A DNA stretch of 5,553 nucleotides from NCBI GenBank assembly GCA_030603605.1, contig JAUVXN010000081.1:1-5553 (forward strand), read 5' to 3'. Every line of letters starts with the position of its first letter. Position 1 is the first letter of the stretch. Position numbers and translations under genes: made by a program. The notes beneath the pieces are model-generated. The model was not told the DNA's origin. It did not search any database and saw nothing but the letters and a program-made list of their open reading frames with translations. The stretch is from Dehalococcoidales bacterium. Lineage in GTDB: Bacteria > Chloroflexota > Dehalococcoidia > Dehalococcoidales > RBG-16-60-22. Positions 1-5,258 of the stretch are shown piece after piece.

Positions 1-90
1 ATACCCCAGTTGCTCCAGGTAGCTACCCAGCCGCTCCGATTCCCCCTTATTCATCTGGCAGCCTATGGTCCAGATATAATATTGCGGCAT
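1..90 (-). CDS. miaB: MiaB, tRNA methylthiotransferase (5' part only)
   Basis: The gene starts at 90 and runs off the left edge, so only the first 30 residues are visible (MPQYYIWTIGCQMNKGESER and ten more). The stretch IWTIGCQMN-xx-ES is the hallmark start of MiaB-type radical-SAM methylthiotransferases. Cys11 would be the first of three cysteines that bind the auxiliary iron-sulfur cluster in the N-terminal UPF0004 domain. By family knowledge, MiaB adds the 2-methylthio group to N6-isopentenyl-A37 of tRNAs that read UNN codons. The radical-SAM and TRAM domains are outside the window. AGAGGG (101-106) and AGGGG (95-99) lie just upstream as possible ribosome binding sites. MtaB or RimO relatives are possible, but the IWTIGCQMN start fits MiaB best. 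The neighbouring tRNA-Ser(GCU) has U36 and is not an expected MiaB substrate, so adjacency need not mean a functional link. Confidence 0.85.
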   Translation of the reverse strand, partial: MPQYYIWTIGCQMNKGESERLGSYLEQLGY

Positions 91-118
91 ATTTCCCCTG
101 CCCTCTGGTAGTAATAAT

Positions 119-147
119 ATAATACCCCTTATCAAGGGGCATGTCAC
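119..147 (-). promoter_or_regulatory. Putative miaB promoter with palindromic spacer
   Basis: On the minus strand GTGACA (142-147, five of six to the -35 consensus) is followed after exactly 17 bases by TATTAT (119-124, five of six to the -10 consensus). Transcription would start near 112, about 20 bases before the miaB start codon. The spacer is almost entirely the palindrome CCCCTTATCAAGGGG (125-139, plus-strand reading). The call rests on sequence match and spacing only. Confidence 0.5.
125..139 (-). terminator. Weak terminator-like hairpin after tRNA-Ser
   Basis: A 6-bp stem CCCCTT/AAGGGG with a 3-base loop sits 15 bases past the encoded CCA of the tRNA-Ser gene. On the minus strand it is followed by TATTATATTATT, which is T-rich but broken by A. 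It could end the tRNA transcript or process its 3' side. The same bases form the spacer of the putative miaB promoter, so terminator, operator and dispersed-repeat readings compete. Confidence 0.35.
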
Positions 148-153
148 TTCACA

Positions 154-245
154 TGGCGGAGGGAGAGGGATTCGAACCCTCGACCCCGGTTTCCCAGGGT
201 AAGCACTTAGCAGGCGCCCGCACTAGACCACTATGCGATCCCTCC
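154..245 (-). tRNA. tRNA-Ser(GCU), CCA end encoded
   Basis: Reading the minus strand from 245, the acceptor stem GGAGGGA (245-239) pairs perfectly with TCCCTCC (164-158). G157 is the discriminator base, as usual for serine tRNAs, and CCA is encoded at 156-154. The D arm carries GCA/TGC, and the anticodon loop CTGCTAA gives anticodon GCT at 211-209. A long class II variable arm forms a 7-bp stem ACCCTGG/CCGGGGT around a GAAA loop, and the T arm is GAGGG-TTCGAAT-CCCTC. The body is 89 nt plus CCA. It decodes AGC and AGU. All arms fold, so it is probably functional. Confidence 0.97.
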
Positions 246-276
246 TCTGTCCTACAATAATGCTTTGTGCACATTT

Positions 277-305
277 ACTATATCACAACCTTCTATTTTG
301 CTCAA
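277..305 (-). promoter_or_regulatory. Promoter of tRNA-Ser
   Basis: On the minus strand TTGAGC (300-305) and TATAGT (277-282) are separated by 17 bases, matching a housekeeping sigma factor promoter (four of six and five of six bases). The expected start near 270 leaves a leader of about 25 bases before the tRNA 5' end at 245, normal for an RNase P-processed precursor. Confidence 0.65.
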
Positions 306-372
306 ACCTATTTTGGTTGATTATTAGCAACCTCACCCCCTTAATCTAGGTTAATAATGTGGGGGGTGTTTT

Positions 373-396
373 AAGAGGGGCGTCAGCCCCTCTTTT
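373..396 (+). terminator. Intrinsic terminator-like hairpin, plus orientation
   Basis: AAGAGGGGC (373-381) pairs perfectly with GCCCCTCTT (386-394) around the loop GTCA. On the plus strand it ends in TTTT (393-396), as in an intrinsic terminator; on the minus strand the downstream side is AAAACACC, so termination there is less likely. No plus-strand gene is visible upstream, so the transcript it would end is unknown. It may instead be part of the surrounding repeat. Confidence 0.4.
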
Positions 397-404
397 CAAA
401 ATCT

Positions 405-433
405 TCCCCTTCCCCTCATCAAGGGGAAGGGGA
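405..433. repeat. Perfect 12-bp C/G-tract hairpin
   Basis: The left arm TCCCCTTCCCCT (405-416) and right arm AGGGGAAGGGGA (422-433) are perfect complements around the loop CATCA. Neither side has a T-run, so it is not a standard terminator. Its inner 15 bases, 412-426, match 125-139 at 14 of 15 positions, which suggests a repeat unit present twice in this window. Confidence 0.55.
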
Positions 434-525
434 TACAGGTCGAAGACTCTTCGAGGGATAGGGTCACCTAATAAAAACGTATAAGGGTCAGGGGGATAAG
501 TTACTGGATAGTCTCATAATCTCAT

Positions 526-554
526 TTGAGAGCTCTACTCGGCTGTGCTATGAT
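526..554 (+). promoter_or_regulatory. Promoter of ybeY
   Basis: TTGAGA (526-531) and TATGAT (549-554) are each five of six to consensus, 17 bases apart, and TGC directly before the -10 makes it an extended -10 promoter. The predicted start near 561 leaves only about 12 bases before the ybeY ATG. The palindrome TCTCATTTGAGA (520-531) overlaps the -35 box and could bind a regulator. Confidence 0.7.
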
Positions 555-572
555 GGTTGGCACGGAACGGAC

Positions 573-1040
573 ATGGAGATTAACGTTTTATTTGAAGGAG
601 GCTTTGAGGGGTGTCCTGAGGTGGGCTGGTTGCAGAGAGTGGCTGAGCAGGCTCTCACTGTTCAAGGTGCCGACTCTGATGTAGAGCTTGGCTTGGTTAT
701 TACCAGCCAGGAAAGGGTAAAGCAATTAAATAAAAGCTATCGGGGAAAAGATGAGCCCACAGATGTACTGGCTTTTTACATGACATCGGCGGCGGGAGAA
801 ACATTTGTAGCGCCTCCCGACGGAGTGCGCCATCTTGGTGAAGTAATTATCTCCTACCCTCAGGCAGTGTTACAGGCGAAGGAGCACCGGCATTCCATAA
901 AAAAGGAGTTAACCATCCTTATTATTCATGGCGTACTTCATCTTCTGGGGTATGACCACGAAGAACCCGGGCAGGAACGCCAGATGAGGGGGAGAGAGGC
1001 GGAGACTCTAAACTATATTGAGGAGAAACTGAATTTCTAG
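573..1040 (+). CDS. ybeY: YbeY, endoribonuclease for rRNA maturation
   Basis: The 155-residue protein is the normal length for YbeY (UPF0054), a single-domain zinc protein. The signature HGVLHLLGYDH spans residues 119-129, with H119, H123 and H129 as the three zinc-binding histidines. The other conserved block, SYRGKDEPTDVLAF (55-68), holds the family's conserved arginine, R57. In studied bacteria YbeY acts in the cytoplasm in 16S rRNA 3'-end processing and ribosome quality control. The ATG at 573 is chosen because MEINVLFE aligns with the usual start of the family; an internal AAGGAGG at 595-601 lies too far from the next in-frame GTG (621) to favour a shorter protein. The leader has only a poor ribosome binding site (GGAACGG). 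The stop shares CTAG with convergent pyrD. The gene appears to be transcribed alone from the promoter at 526-554. Confidence 0.96.
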   Translation: MEINVLFEGGFEGCPEVGWLQRVAEQALTVQGADSDVELGLVITSQERVKQLNKSYRGKDEPTDVLAFYMTSAAGETFVAPPDGVRHLGEVIISYPQAVLQAKEHRHSIKKELTILIIHGVLHLLGYDHEEPGQERQMRGREAETLNYIEEKLNF

Positions 1041-1960
1041 CATCGCGCCGCCCCAATAAGCTCGGCTATATCCTTTACCCCCTCTTTTTTCATAAATTGC
1101 TCTATTCCTTCTAGGACATCAAGCGGGGCGCGGGGGTTGGCGAAGGTAGCCGTGCCTACCTGTACGGCACTGGCTCCAGCCATGATGAACTCTATAGCGT
1201 CACTGCCGGTGACTATCCCACCACAGCCGATGACGGGTACTTCCACAGCGCCAGCCACCTCATAGACCATAGCCAGCGCTATTGGCTTTATTGCTGGCCC
1301 GGATAGGCCACCGGTTTTTCTGCCCAATAAAGGCTGGCGTGTGGTTATATCTATATACATACCCTTCAGGGTGTTGATTAGGGATATGGCATCGGCGCCG
1401 GCTTCAGCCACGGCTATAGCTACCTTAACTATATCACCGGTGTTTGGGGTTAACTTGACCAGTATCGGCAGGGAAGTGGCCGATTTGACCGCGGCGGTTA
1501 CCCTGGCGGCTGACTCAGGATTGGCACCAAATTCAGCACCGCCCGCCTTGATATTGGGGCAACTGATGTTTACCTCGATGCTGCTGATTCCAGCCACCCC
1601 GTCCAGCTCATTAGCCAGCTTGACATAATCGTCAACAGTTTCACCGGCAATGTTAACAATGACCGGTACGCGCCAGCTTGTCCAAAGCGGCGCCTTTTCC
1701 TTGATTAAGGCTTTAACGCCAATATTCTGCAATCCAATTGAGTTGAGCAGACCGGAAGCGGTTTCGGCTAGCCGCGGCTGTGGATTGCCCTCTCTGGGCT
1801 CAAGGGTAGTCCCCTTGCATACAATAGCCCCCAGCTTTTGAATGTCAAATATCTGGCTGTATTCGGTCCCATAGCCAAAGGTGCCAGAGGCAGTCATCAC
1901 TGGGTTGGCCAGTAGCAGACCCTTTTTGTGGGTTGGGGCTAACTGAACTGAAAATTCCAT
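1037..1960 (-). CDS. pyrD: Dihydroorotate dehydrogenase, class 1B catalytic subunit
   Basis: The 307-residue protein makes orotate from dihydroorotate in de novo pyrimidine synthesis, using FMN in a TIM barrel. Visible family blocks are CKGTTLEPREGNPQPR (48-63), GLLNSIGLQNIGV (70-82), VNISCPN (130-136), LVKLTPN (167-173), GRKTGGLSGPAIKP (213-226), GCGGI (245-249) and QVGTATF (267-273). Cys134 is the expected catalytic base of class 1 enzymes; class 2 enzymes have serine. Length and sequence point to class 1B, which normally works as a heterotetramer with the iron-sulfur/FAD subunit PyrK and passes electrons to NAD. No pyrK is next to it here. AGGCG upstream of the ATG is a modest ribosome binding site. 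It has its own promoter and meets ybeY tail to tail with no terminator between. Confidence 0.96.
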   Translation of the reverse strand: MEFSVQLAPTHKKGLLLANPVMTASGTFGYGTEYSQIFDIQKLGAIVCKGTTLEPREGNPQPRLAETASGLLNSIGLQNIGVKALIKEKAPLWTSWRVPVIVNIAGETVDDYVKLANELDGVAGISSIEVNISCPNIKAGGAEFGANPESAARVTAAVKSATSLPILVKLTPNTGDIVKVAIAVAEAGADAISLINTLKGMYIDITTRQPLLGRKTGGLSGPAIKPIALAMVYEVAGAVEVPVIGCGGIVTGSDAIEFIMAGASAVQVGTATFANPRAPLDVLEGIEQFMKKEGVKDIAELIGAARC

Positions 1961-1977
1961 TTTATTTCGCCTGCATG

Positions 1978-2006
1978 ATTATATGTTATATATCTCGAAG
2001 AGGCAA
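1978..2006 (-). promoter_or_regulatory. Promoter of pyrD
   Basis: On the minus strand TATAAT (1978-1983) is a perfect -10 box and TTGCCT (2001-2006) a four-of-six -35 box with 17-base spacing. Transcription would begin near 1971, leaving a very short leader that still contains GCAGGCG. This supports pyrD as a unit separate from the permease gene that ends at 2023. An imperfect inverted repeat (AGGCAAC at 2001-2007 with GTTGGCT at 2013-2019) overlaps the -35 box; its role is unknown. Confidence 0.6.
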
Positions 2007-2022
2007 CCTCACGTTGGCTTTG

Positions 2023-2865
2023 TCAGGCAGCGTTATGAGACTGATGGATATAGCCTTTGGTCTTATGGCGCAATTTGGCAATGCCAAAGGAGATAGAAAG
2101 GAAAATCCCTCCGACCAGGATAATTGTCGCCCCGGAGGCTAAATCAAGCAAATAGGAGAGCCACAGACCACTGAAAGTAAAGACAGCCCCCGCCAGGACG
2201 GAAAGAAGCATCATCTTCTTGAGGTTGTGCGTGAACTGTCTGGCTAGTGCAGCCGGAATGGTGAGAAGGGCAATGACCAAAACAATGCCGACAACCCTTA
2301 TTAACACAACTACGGTTAGGGCAATTAGGCACAGCAGTAGAAGGTATAGACGTTCGGTAGGAACTCCAACTATGGTACTGAATTCCTCATCAAAGGAAAG
2401 AAGTAAAAACTCCTTGTAAAACAGCAATACCACTATAATTATAACGGCATCCAGAATAAGCATAAGCATTAAATCGAAGGCAGGCACGGTAAGAATGTTG
2501 CCGAAGAGGTAACTGAAGAGGTCCGGGGCATACCCTGGAGTCAGACTGACAAAAATTATCCCTATTGCTACCCCCATTGCCCACAGGATGCCGATGGCAG
2601 TGTCCTCGGGAAGTCTCGTCCGCTTGGTCACCAGTCCCATACCCAGAGCGGAGGCAATGGTGAAGAACATGGCGCCCAGTATCGGGTTTATGCCGAGAAA
2701 ATATCCCAGTCCAATACCGCCGAAGGAGGCATGGGCAATCCCACCACTGATAAAAACTACTCTCTTTATCACTACATATACGCCAACAATCCCGCAGGCG
2801 ATGGCAGCCAGCAGCCCCGCAATCAGCGCATTCCGCATGAATTCATACTGGAGCACTTCCAGCAT
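2023..2865 (-). CDS. ABC-3 family metal permease (zinc/manganese type)
   Basis: This 280-residue, very hydrophobic protein is the membrane subunit of a ZnuB/MntB/TroC-type metal importer. Roughly seven or eight membrane segments can be seen, for example at 12-33, 60-79, 90-108, 132-150, 172-202, 218-240 and 245-262. Family blocks are [19 protein letters not shown] (40-58), [13 protein letters not shown] (84-96), [11 protein letters not shown] (115-125) and [19 protein letters not shown] (192-210). The cytoplasmic tail is basic with three histidines (H267, H274, H277), which might sense or hold metal. It starts four bases after the ATPase stop; its ribosome binding site, GGGAG, lies inside the last ATPase codons, so translation of the two is likely coupled. 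Zinc, manganese or iron cannot be distinguished from sequence. No substrate-binding protein gene is adjacent. Confidence 0.93.
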   Translation of the reverse strand: MLEVLQYEFMRNALIAGLLAAIACGIVGVYVVIKRVVFISGGIAHASFGGIGLGYFLGINPILGAMFFTIASALGMGLVTKRTRLPEDTAIGILWAMGVAIGIIFVSLTPGYAPDLFSYLFGNILTVPAFDLMLMLILDAVIIIVVLLFYKEFLLLSFDEEFSTIVGVPTERLYLLLLCLIALTVVVLIRVVGIVLVIALLTIPAALARQFTHNLKKMMLLSVLAGAVFTFSGLWLSYLLDLASGATIILVGGIFLSISFGIAKLRHKTKGYIHQSHNAA

Positions 2866-2869
2866 TTTT

Positions 2870-3625
2870 TTAATGCTCCCTTAGTACGCGGTGGGGGACG
2901 ACGCCGTGAGCTATGAGTTGTATCGGGCAATGATAGGTCTTTTCCAGTGCTTCAGCAGACACCTCTTTTGAGCCGTGGTAGAACAGTTGGCGGTTAAGAC
3001 AGGCAATTTGGTCCACATAGATGGAAACAGCACTGATATCATGGGAAACCATGATGATGGCCATCCTTTGTTTTAAGCTATCAATAAGTTCATAAAATTC
3101 GGTTTGCATATTTGGGTCAATGCTGGCTGTAGGTTCATCGAGAAGCAGTAGTTTTGGGTCGGTAACCAGTGCTCGGGCAATAAAGACCCGCTGTTGCTCC
3201 CCGCCAGAAAGTTTGCCTACTTGCCGGTCTTTGTAATCTAGCATGTCTACGGTCTTAAGGATTTCATTGGCTATTCTTCTATCTTCTTCGCTATAGCGTC
3301 GGGCCAGCCCGGCTTTACTATAACGTCCCATAAGCACCACATCCAGAACGCTTATCGGGAAATCGTGGTCAAACAGGTTATATTGAGAAATATAACCGAT
3401 GAATTTCCGCCCCCTCTCGGGGGATTGCCCCATAACCGAAACCTGACCCCGGGTCGGCTTTATCAGTCCCAGGATAACCTTAAGCAGGGTAGTCTTGCCG
3501 CCGCCATTGGGGCCTATTATGCCAAGGAAGTTATTAGGTTCAACGGATAGGTTTACTCCCTCCAGCACCGAAATACTATCGTAATACACCCATACATCAT
3601 CCAGTTTTACTACTTCTTTAGCCAT
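2870..3625 (-). CDS. Metal ABC transporter ATPase (ZnuC/MntA type)
   Basis: The 251-residue nucleotide-binding subunit powers the permease encoded just downstream. All ABC motifs are intact: Walker A GPNGGGKT (38-45), Q-loop Gln81, signature LSGGEQQR (139-146), Walker B LLLLDEP (159-165), D-loop ASID (167-170) and H-loop SHD (194-196). The C-terminal HGVVPHRVL (240-248) resembles the tail common in zinc/manganese importer ATPases and supports the substrate class. The ATG at 3625 follows a weak GAGCG ribosome binding site. It is first in a two-gene operon; the upstream gene is cut off by a terminator. I see no strong promoter in the 150-base gap, but two palindromes there may be operators. Confidence 0.94.
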   Translation of the reverse strand: MAKEVVKLDDVWVYYDSISVLEGVNLSVEPNNFLGIIGPNGGGKTTLLKVILGLIKPTRGQVSVMGQSPERGRKFIGYISQYNLFDHDFPISVLDVVLMGRYSKAGLARRYSEEDRRIANEILKTVDMLDYKDRQVGKLSGGEQQRVFIARALVTDPKLLLLDEPTASIDPNMQTEFYELIDSLKQRMAIIMVSHDISAVSIYVDQIACLNRQLFYHGSKEVSAEALEKTYHCPIQLIAHGVVPHRVLREH

Positions 3626-3645
3626 TATGTTTACGCTCTATTACT

Positions 3646-3694
3646 TGAACTAATTCATGTAGACTTTGGCTGCGGGTATATGAATACCAGTTCA
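3646..3694 (-). promoter_or_regulatory. Candidate operator palindromes upstream of the metal ABC operon
   Basis: Between the terminator and the ATPase start lie TGAACTAATTCA (3646-3657) and a composite site where GGTATATGAATACC (3675-3688) overlaps TGAA-N6-TTCA (3681-3694). Metal importer operons are typically repressed by Zur, Fur, MntR or DtxR-type regulators binding such dyads. None of these sites is a clear match to a consensus I know, and I found no convincing -35/-10 pair, so this is only a candidate. Confidence 0.3.
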
Positions 3695-3716
3695 ATACTA
3701 ATAATAACATATTCCT

Positions 3717-3755
3717 AAATAAAGAAAAGAGACTGCCTTTTCAAACAGCCTCTTT
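3717..3755 (-). terminator. Intrinsic terminator of the condensing-enzyme gene
   Basis: On the minus strand AAAGAGGCTG (3755-3746) pairs with CAGTCTCTTT (3735-3726) as a 10-bp stem with one G-T pair and a 10-base loop, followed by TCTTTATTT. It begins 20 bases past the stop of the upstream gene. The G-T pair becomes an A-C mismatch on the plus strand, which favours the minus orientation. Confidence 0.8.
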
Positions 3756-3774
3756 GTTATTATCCGCTGCGCAA

Positions 3775-5013
3775 CTATTCCAATGGCGTCAGGGTCAGGA
3801 GTTTCCTGGCAATCTTGGGGTACTTGGCTATAAACAGCAGTTCTTCTTCCACAAGTGGTTTTTGTGATTCTACATTAGCATATCTTGCCAGCTCCAAAAT
3901 CTCGCTGGCTTCTTCTCTATCAGCAAACTTAACATTCATCTTCCCCATTATATGGCTGAAGCCGGATATTCCGCTATACTGCCCGGCAATAATTTCCCTT
4001 CCGGTTTCTACCTTCACTGGTTCCCCCCTCCCCAATTCCTCAAAGCTATATAGCTCGTAGTTTTCCGGGTCCTTTAATACGCCGTCAGCATGTATACCTG
4101 AGGAATGAGCAAAGGCATTGGCGCCGACCCCAGGCTGGTTCATTGGAATGGCAACACCAAAGGCATAGCTGGCAAACTCGGCTATCTTTGCTGACTTTGA
4201 TAAGTCAATCGGGTTTCCCAGCTGATATTTCCCGGCAAATCCCTTTGATTTGGTTACGGCTAGAATGACTGCCACCAGGTCAGCGTTTCCCGCCCTTTCC
4301 CCGATGCCGTTGACGGTGGTATTGATATAAGCATCCTGTCCGCCATCTATAGCTCCTTTAGCTCCGGCAATAGAGTTGCCAACAGCCATCCCCAGGTCAC
4401 CATGGCAATGAATCTCAATAGACATACCGGTATTTTCCGCCAGTGCCCTGGTAGTTTCGTAGATGGTGAAAGGGTTATCGTAGCCAAGAGTATCACAGTA
4501 TCTGAGTCTATCAGCCCCGTGTTCTTTAGCCGCCAGGCCGAATTTGATTACGAAATCCAGACCTGTCCTGGAGGCATCTTCAGCGTTGACACCTATGCTC
4601 TCAGCACCAAGAGCCTTGGCGGCATCAACCGCCGCAACCATCTCGCTTATAAGGTCGTCCCTTTTCTTTTTCCCCTGGAACTTACCCTTGAGCATCTGGT
4701 CTGATGTCGATATCGAAAGGTTGAGATGGCGGATATCAGGTACCAACTTAAAGGTTGTCTCCACATCAGCAACGATGGCTCTTATCCATCCTCCCAAACG
4801 GATAGGCTGCAGGACTCCCATTTCAGCCAGTTCCAGGTTGGCCTTCAGGTAAAGGGATTCGTGCTTGGTCGTGGGGAAGCCAAACTCGGACTGAAAGATG
4901 CCCATCTCATTCAGGTAAATGTTTATCATGGTCTTTTCCAGCTTGGATAAGCCGAGCTTGGCGGTTTGAACTCCATCCCGATTGGTCACATCAATAAAAT
5001 AAATCTTAGGCAT
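3775..5013 (-). CDS. HMGL-like acyl-CoA condensing enzyme (homocitrate/isopropylmalate/citramalate synthase family)
   Basis: The 412-residue protein belongs to the family that joins acetyl-CoA to a 2-oxo acid using a divalent metal in a TIM barrel. Visible catalytic features are FIDVTNRDGVQT (6-17; Arg12 and metal ligand Asp13), Glu43 in QSEFGFP, IHCHGD (201-206; metal ligands His202 and His204), NGIGERAGN (235-243) and HSSGIHADG (303-311) of the communication subdomain. It is shorter than LeuA and lacks the C-terminal leucine-binding domain, so leucine feedback is unlikely. DVTNRDG in place of the common DTTLRDGEQ, and HCHGD in place of HxHND, set it apart. Homocitrate, citramalate, isopropylmalate or citrate (Re-type) formation are all possible; I cannot choose. 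AGGAG (5023-5027) is well spaced from the ATG. It is a single-gene unit with its own promoter and terminator. Confidence 0.88.
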   Translation of the reverse strand: MPKIYFIDVTNRDGVQTAKLGLSKLEKTMINIYLNEMGIFQSEFGFPTTKHESLYLKANLELAEMGVLQPIRLGGWIRAIVADVETTFKLVPDIRHLNLSISTSDQMLKGKFQGKKKRDDLISEMVAAVDAAKALGAESIGVNAEDASRTGLDFVIKFGLAAKEHGADRLRYCDTLGYDNPFTIYETTRALAENTGMSIEIHCHGDLGMAVGNSIAGAKGAIDGGQDAYINTTVNGIGERAGNADLVAVILAVTKSKGFAGKYQLGNPIDLSKSAKIAEFASYAFGVAIPMNQPGVGANAFAHSSGIHADGVLKDPENYELYSFEELGRGEPVKVETGREIIAGQYSGISGFSHIMGKMNVKFADREEASEILELARYANVESQKPLVEEELLFIAKYPKIARKLLTLTPLE

Positions 5014-5073
5014 CTGGTTCTTCTCCTGTAGAATTTGGTCGCAGACGGTCTATAACGCGAATTTTAATGTTTA

Positions 5074-5103
5074 ATGATAACATATGCGTGCTATCTCAAG
5101 CAA
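5074..5103 (-). promoter_or_regulatory. Promoter of the condensing-enzyme gene
   Basis: On the minus strand TATCAT (5074-5079, five of six to consensus) is preceded by TGT (5080-5082), making an extended -10. TTGCTT (5098-5103) lies 18 bases upstream as a weak -35. The start would fall near 5067, giving a leader of about 54 bases with no evident riboswitch or leader peptide. Confidence 0.5.
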
Positions 5104-5139
5104 GTAAATTTAGTTTTGAGATTGTTTATGCCGTCCTGT

Positions 5140-5168
5140 TTGACACTCGCGGAGAGGGGTGATAGATT
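5140..5168 (+). promoter_or_regulatory. Promoter of the DUF503/YlxP gene
   Basis: TTGACA (5140-5145) is a perfect -35 box, followed after 17 bases by TAGATT (5163-5168, four of six to the -10) with TGA directly before it as an extended -10 element. The predicted start near 5175 leaves a leader of about 84 bases. It points away from the promoter at 5074-5103, forming a divergent pair. Confidence 0.65.
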
Positions 5169-5176
5169 AGAGATAG

Positions 5177-5215
5177 GACGACTCCTGGGCAGAGCATTTG
5201 AAGGTTTGAGTCGTT
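5177..5215 (+). promoter_or_regulatory. Leader hairpin at the 5' end of the DUF503/YlxP transcript
   Basis: GACGACTC (5177-5184) pairs with GAGTCGTT (5208-5215) over 8 bp, with one G-T pair and a 23-base loop. It would lie at the very 5' end of the predicted mRNA and is followed by GATTTTCC, a short T-rich stretch. It could protect the mRNA end or act as a weak attenuator; it may also be chance. Confidence 0.3.
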
Positions 5216-5258
5216 GATTTTCCGACCTGTATCACTAAAATACCCTGTCTGGTGTGCC

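Larger units (their letters stand above)
331..500. repeat. Hairpin-rich intergenic element, possible dispersed repeat
   Basis: This non-coding stretch between the tRNA and ybeY promoters contains four consecutive stem-loops: CACCCCC/GGGGGTG (334-340 with 362-368), a 9-bp stem at 373-394, a 12-bp stem at 405-433, and TCGAAG/CTTCGA (440-454). Its ends, CCTCACCCCCTTAA (331-344) and the reverse complement of TCAGGGGGATAAG (488-500), are weakly similar inverted sequences. The direct repeat AGGGTCA occurs at 460-466 and 484-490. No convincing open frame is present. Arrays of C/G-tract hairpins like this resemble dispersed intergenic repeats in some bacterial genomes; whether this is one cannot be shown from a single copy. 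Confidence 0.45.

Noticed and set aside
154..245. Integration site (att) at the tRNA-Ser gene
   Set aside because: No integrase, no duplicated tRNA 3' end and no foreign-looking genes occur in the window.
331..500. CRISPR array
   Set aside because: The hairpins differ from one another and there is no regular repeat-spacer spacing.
1341..1628. Open plus-strand frame of 95 codons inside pyrD
   Set aside because: It is a shadow of the conserved pyrD reading frame; composition reflects the opposite strand and no family motif is present.
2588..2884. Open plus-strand frame of 98 codons opposite the permease start
   Set aside because: It is the complement of hydrophobic permease codons; low-complexity proline/isoleucine content is typical of such shadows.
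3626..3774. Riboswitch upstream of the metal ABC operon
   Set aside because: The gap contains only a terminator of the neighbouring gene and short dyads; no larger paired architecture could be drawn.
4544..4852. Open plus-strand frame of 102 codons inside the condensing-enzyme gene
   Set aside because: It is antisense to well-conserved catalytic sequence and overlaps other similar shadow frames; no promoter or ribosome binding site supports it.
5214..5258. Earlier in-frame ATG extending the DUF503 protein by 15 residues
   Set aside because: The family begins at the MNVGVCKI-like motif, and the extension would overlap the leader hairpin just downstream of the promoter.
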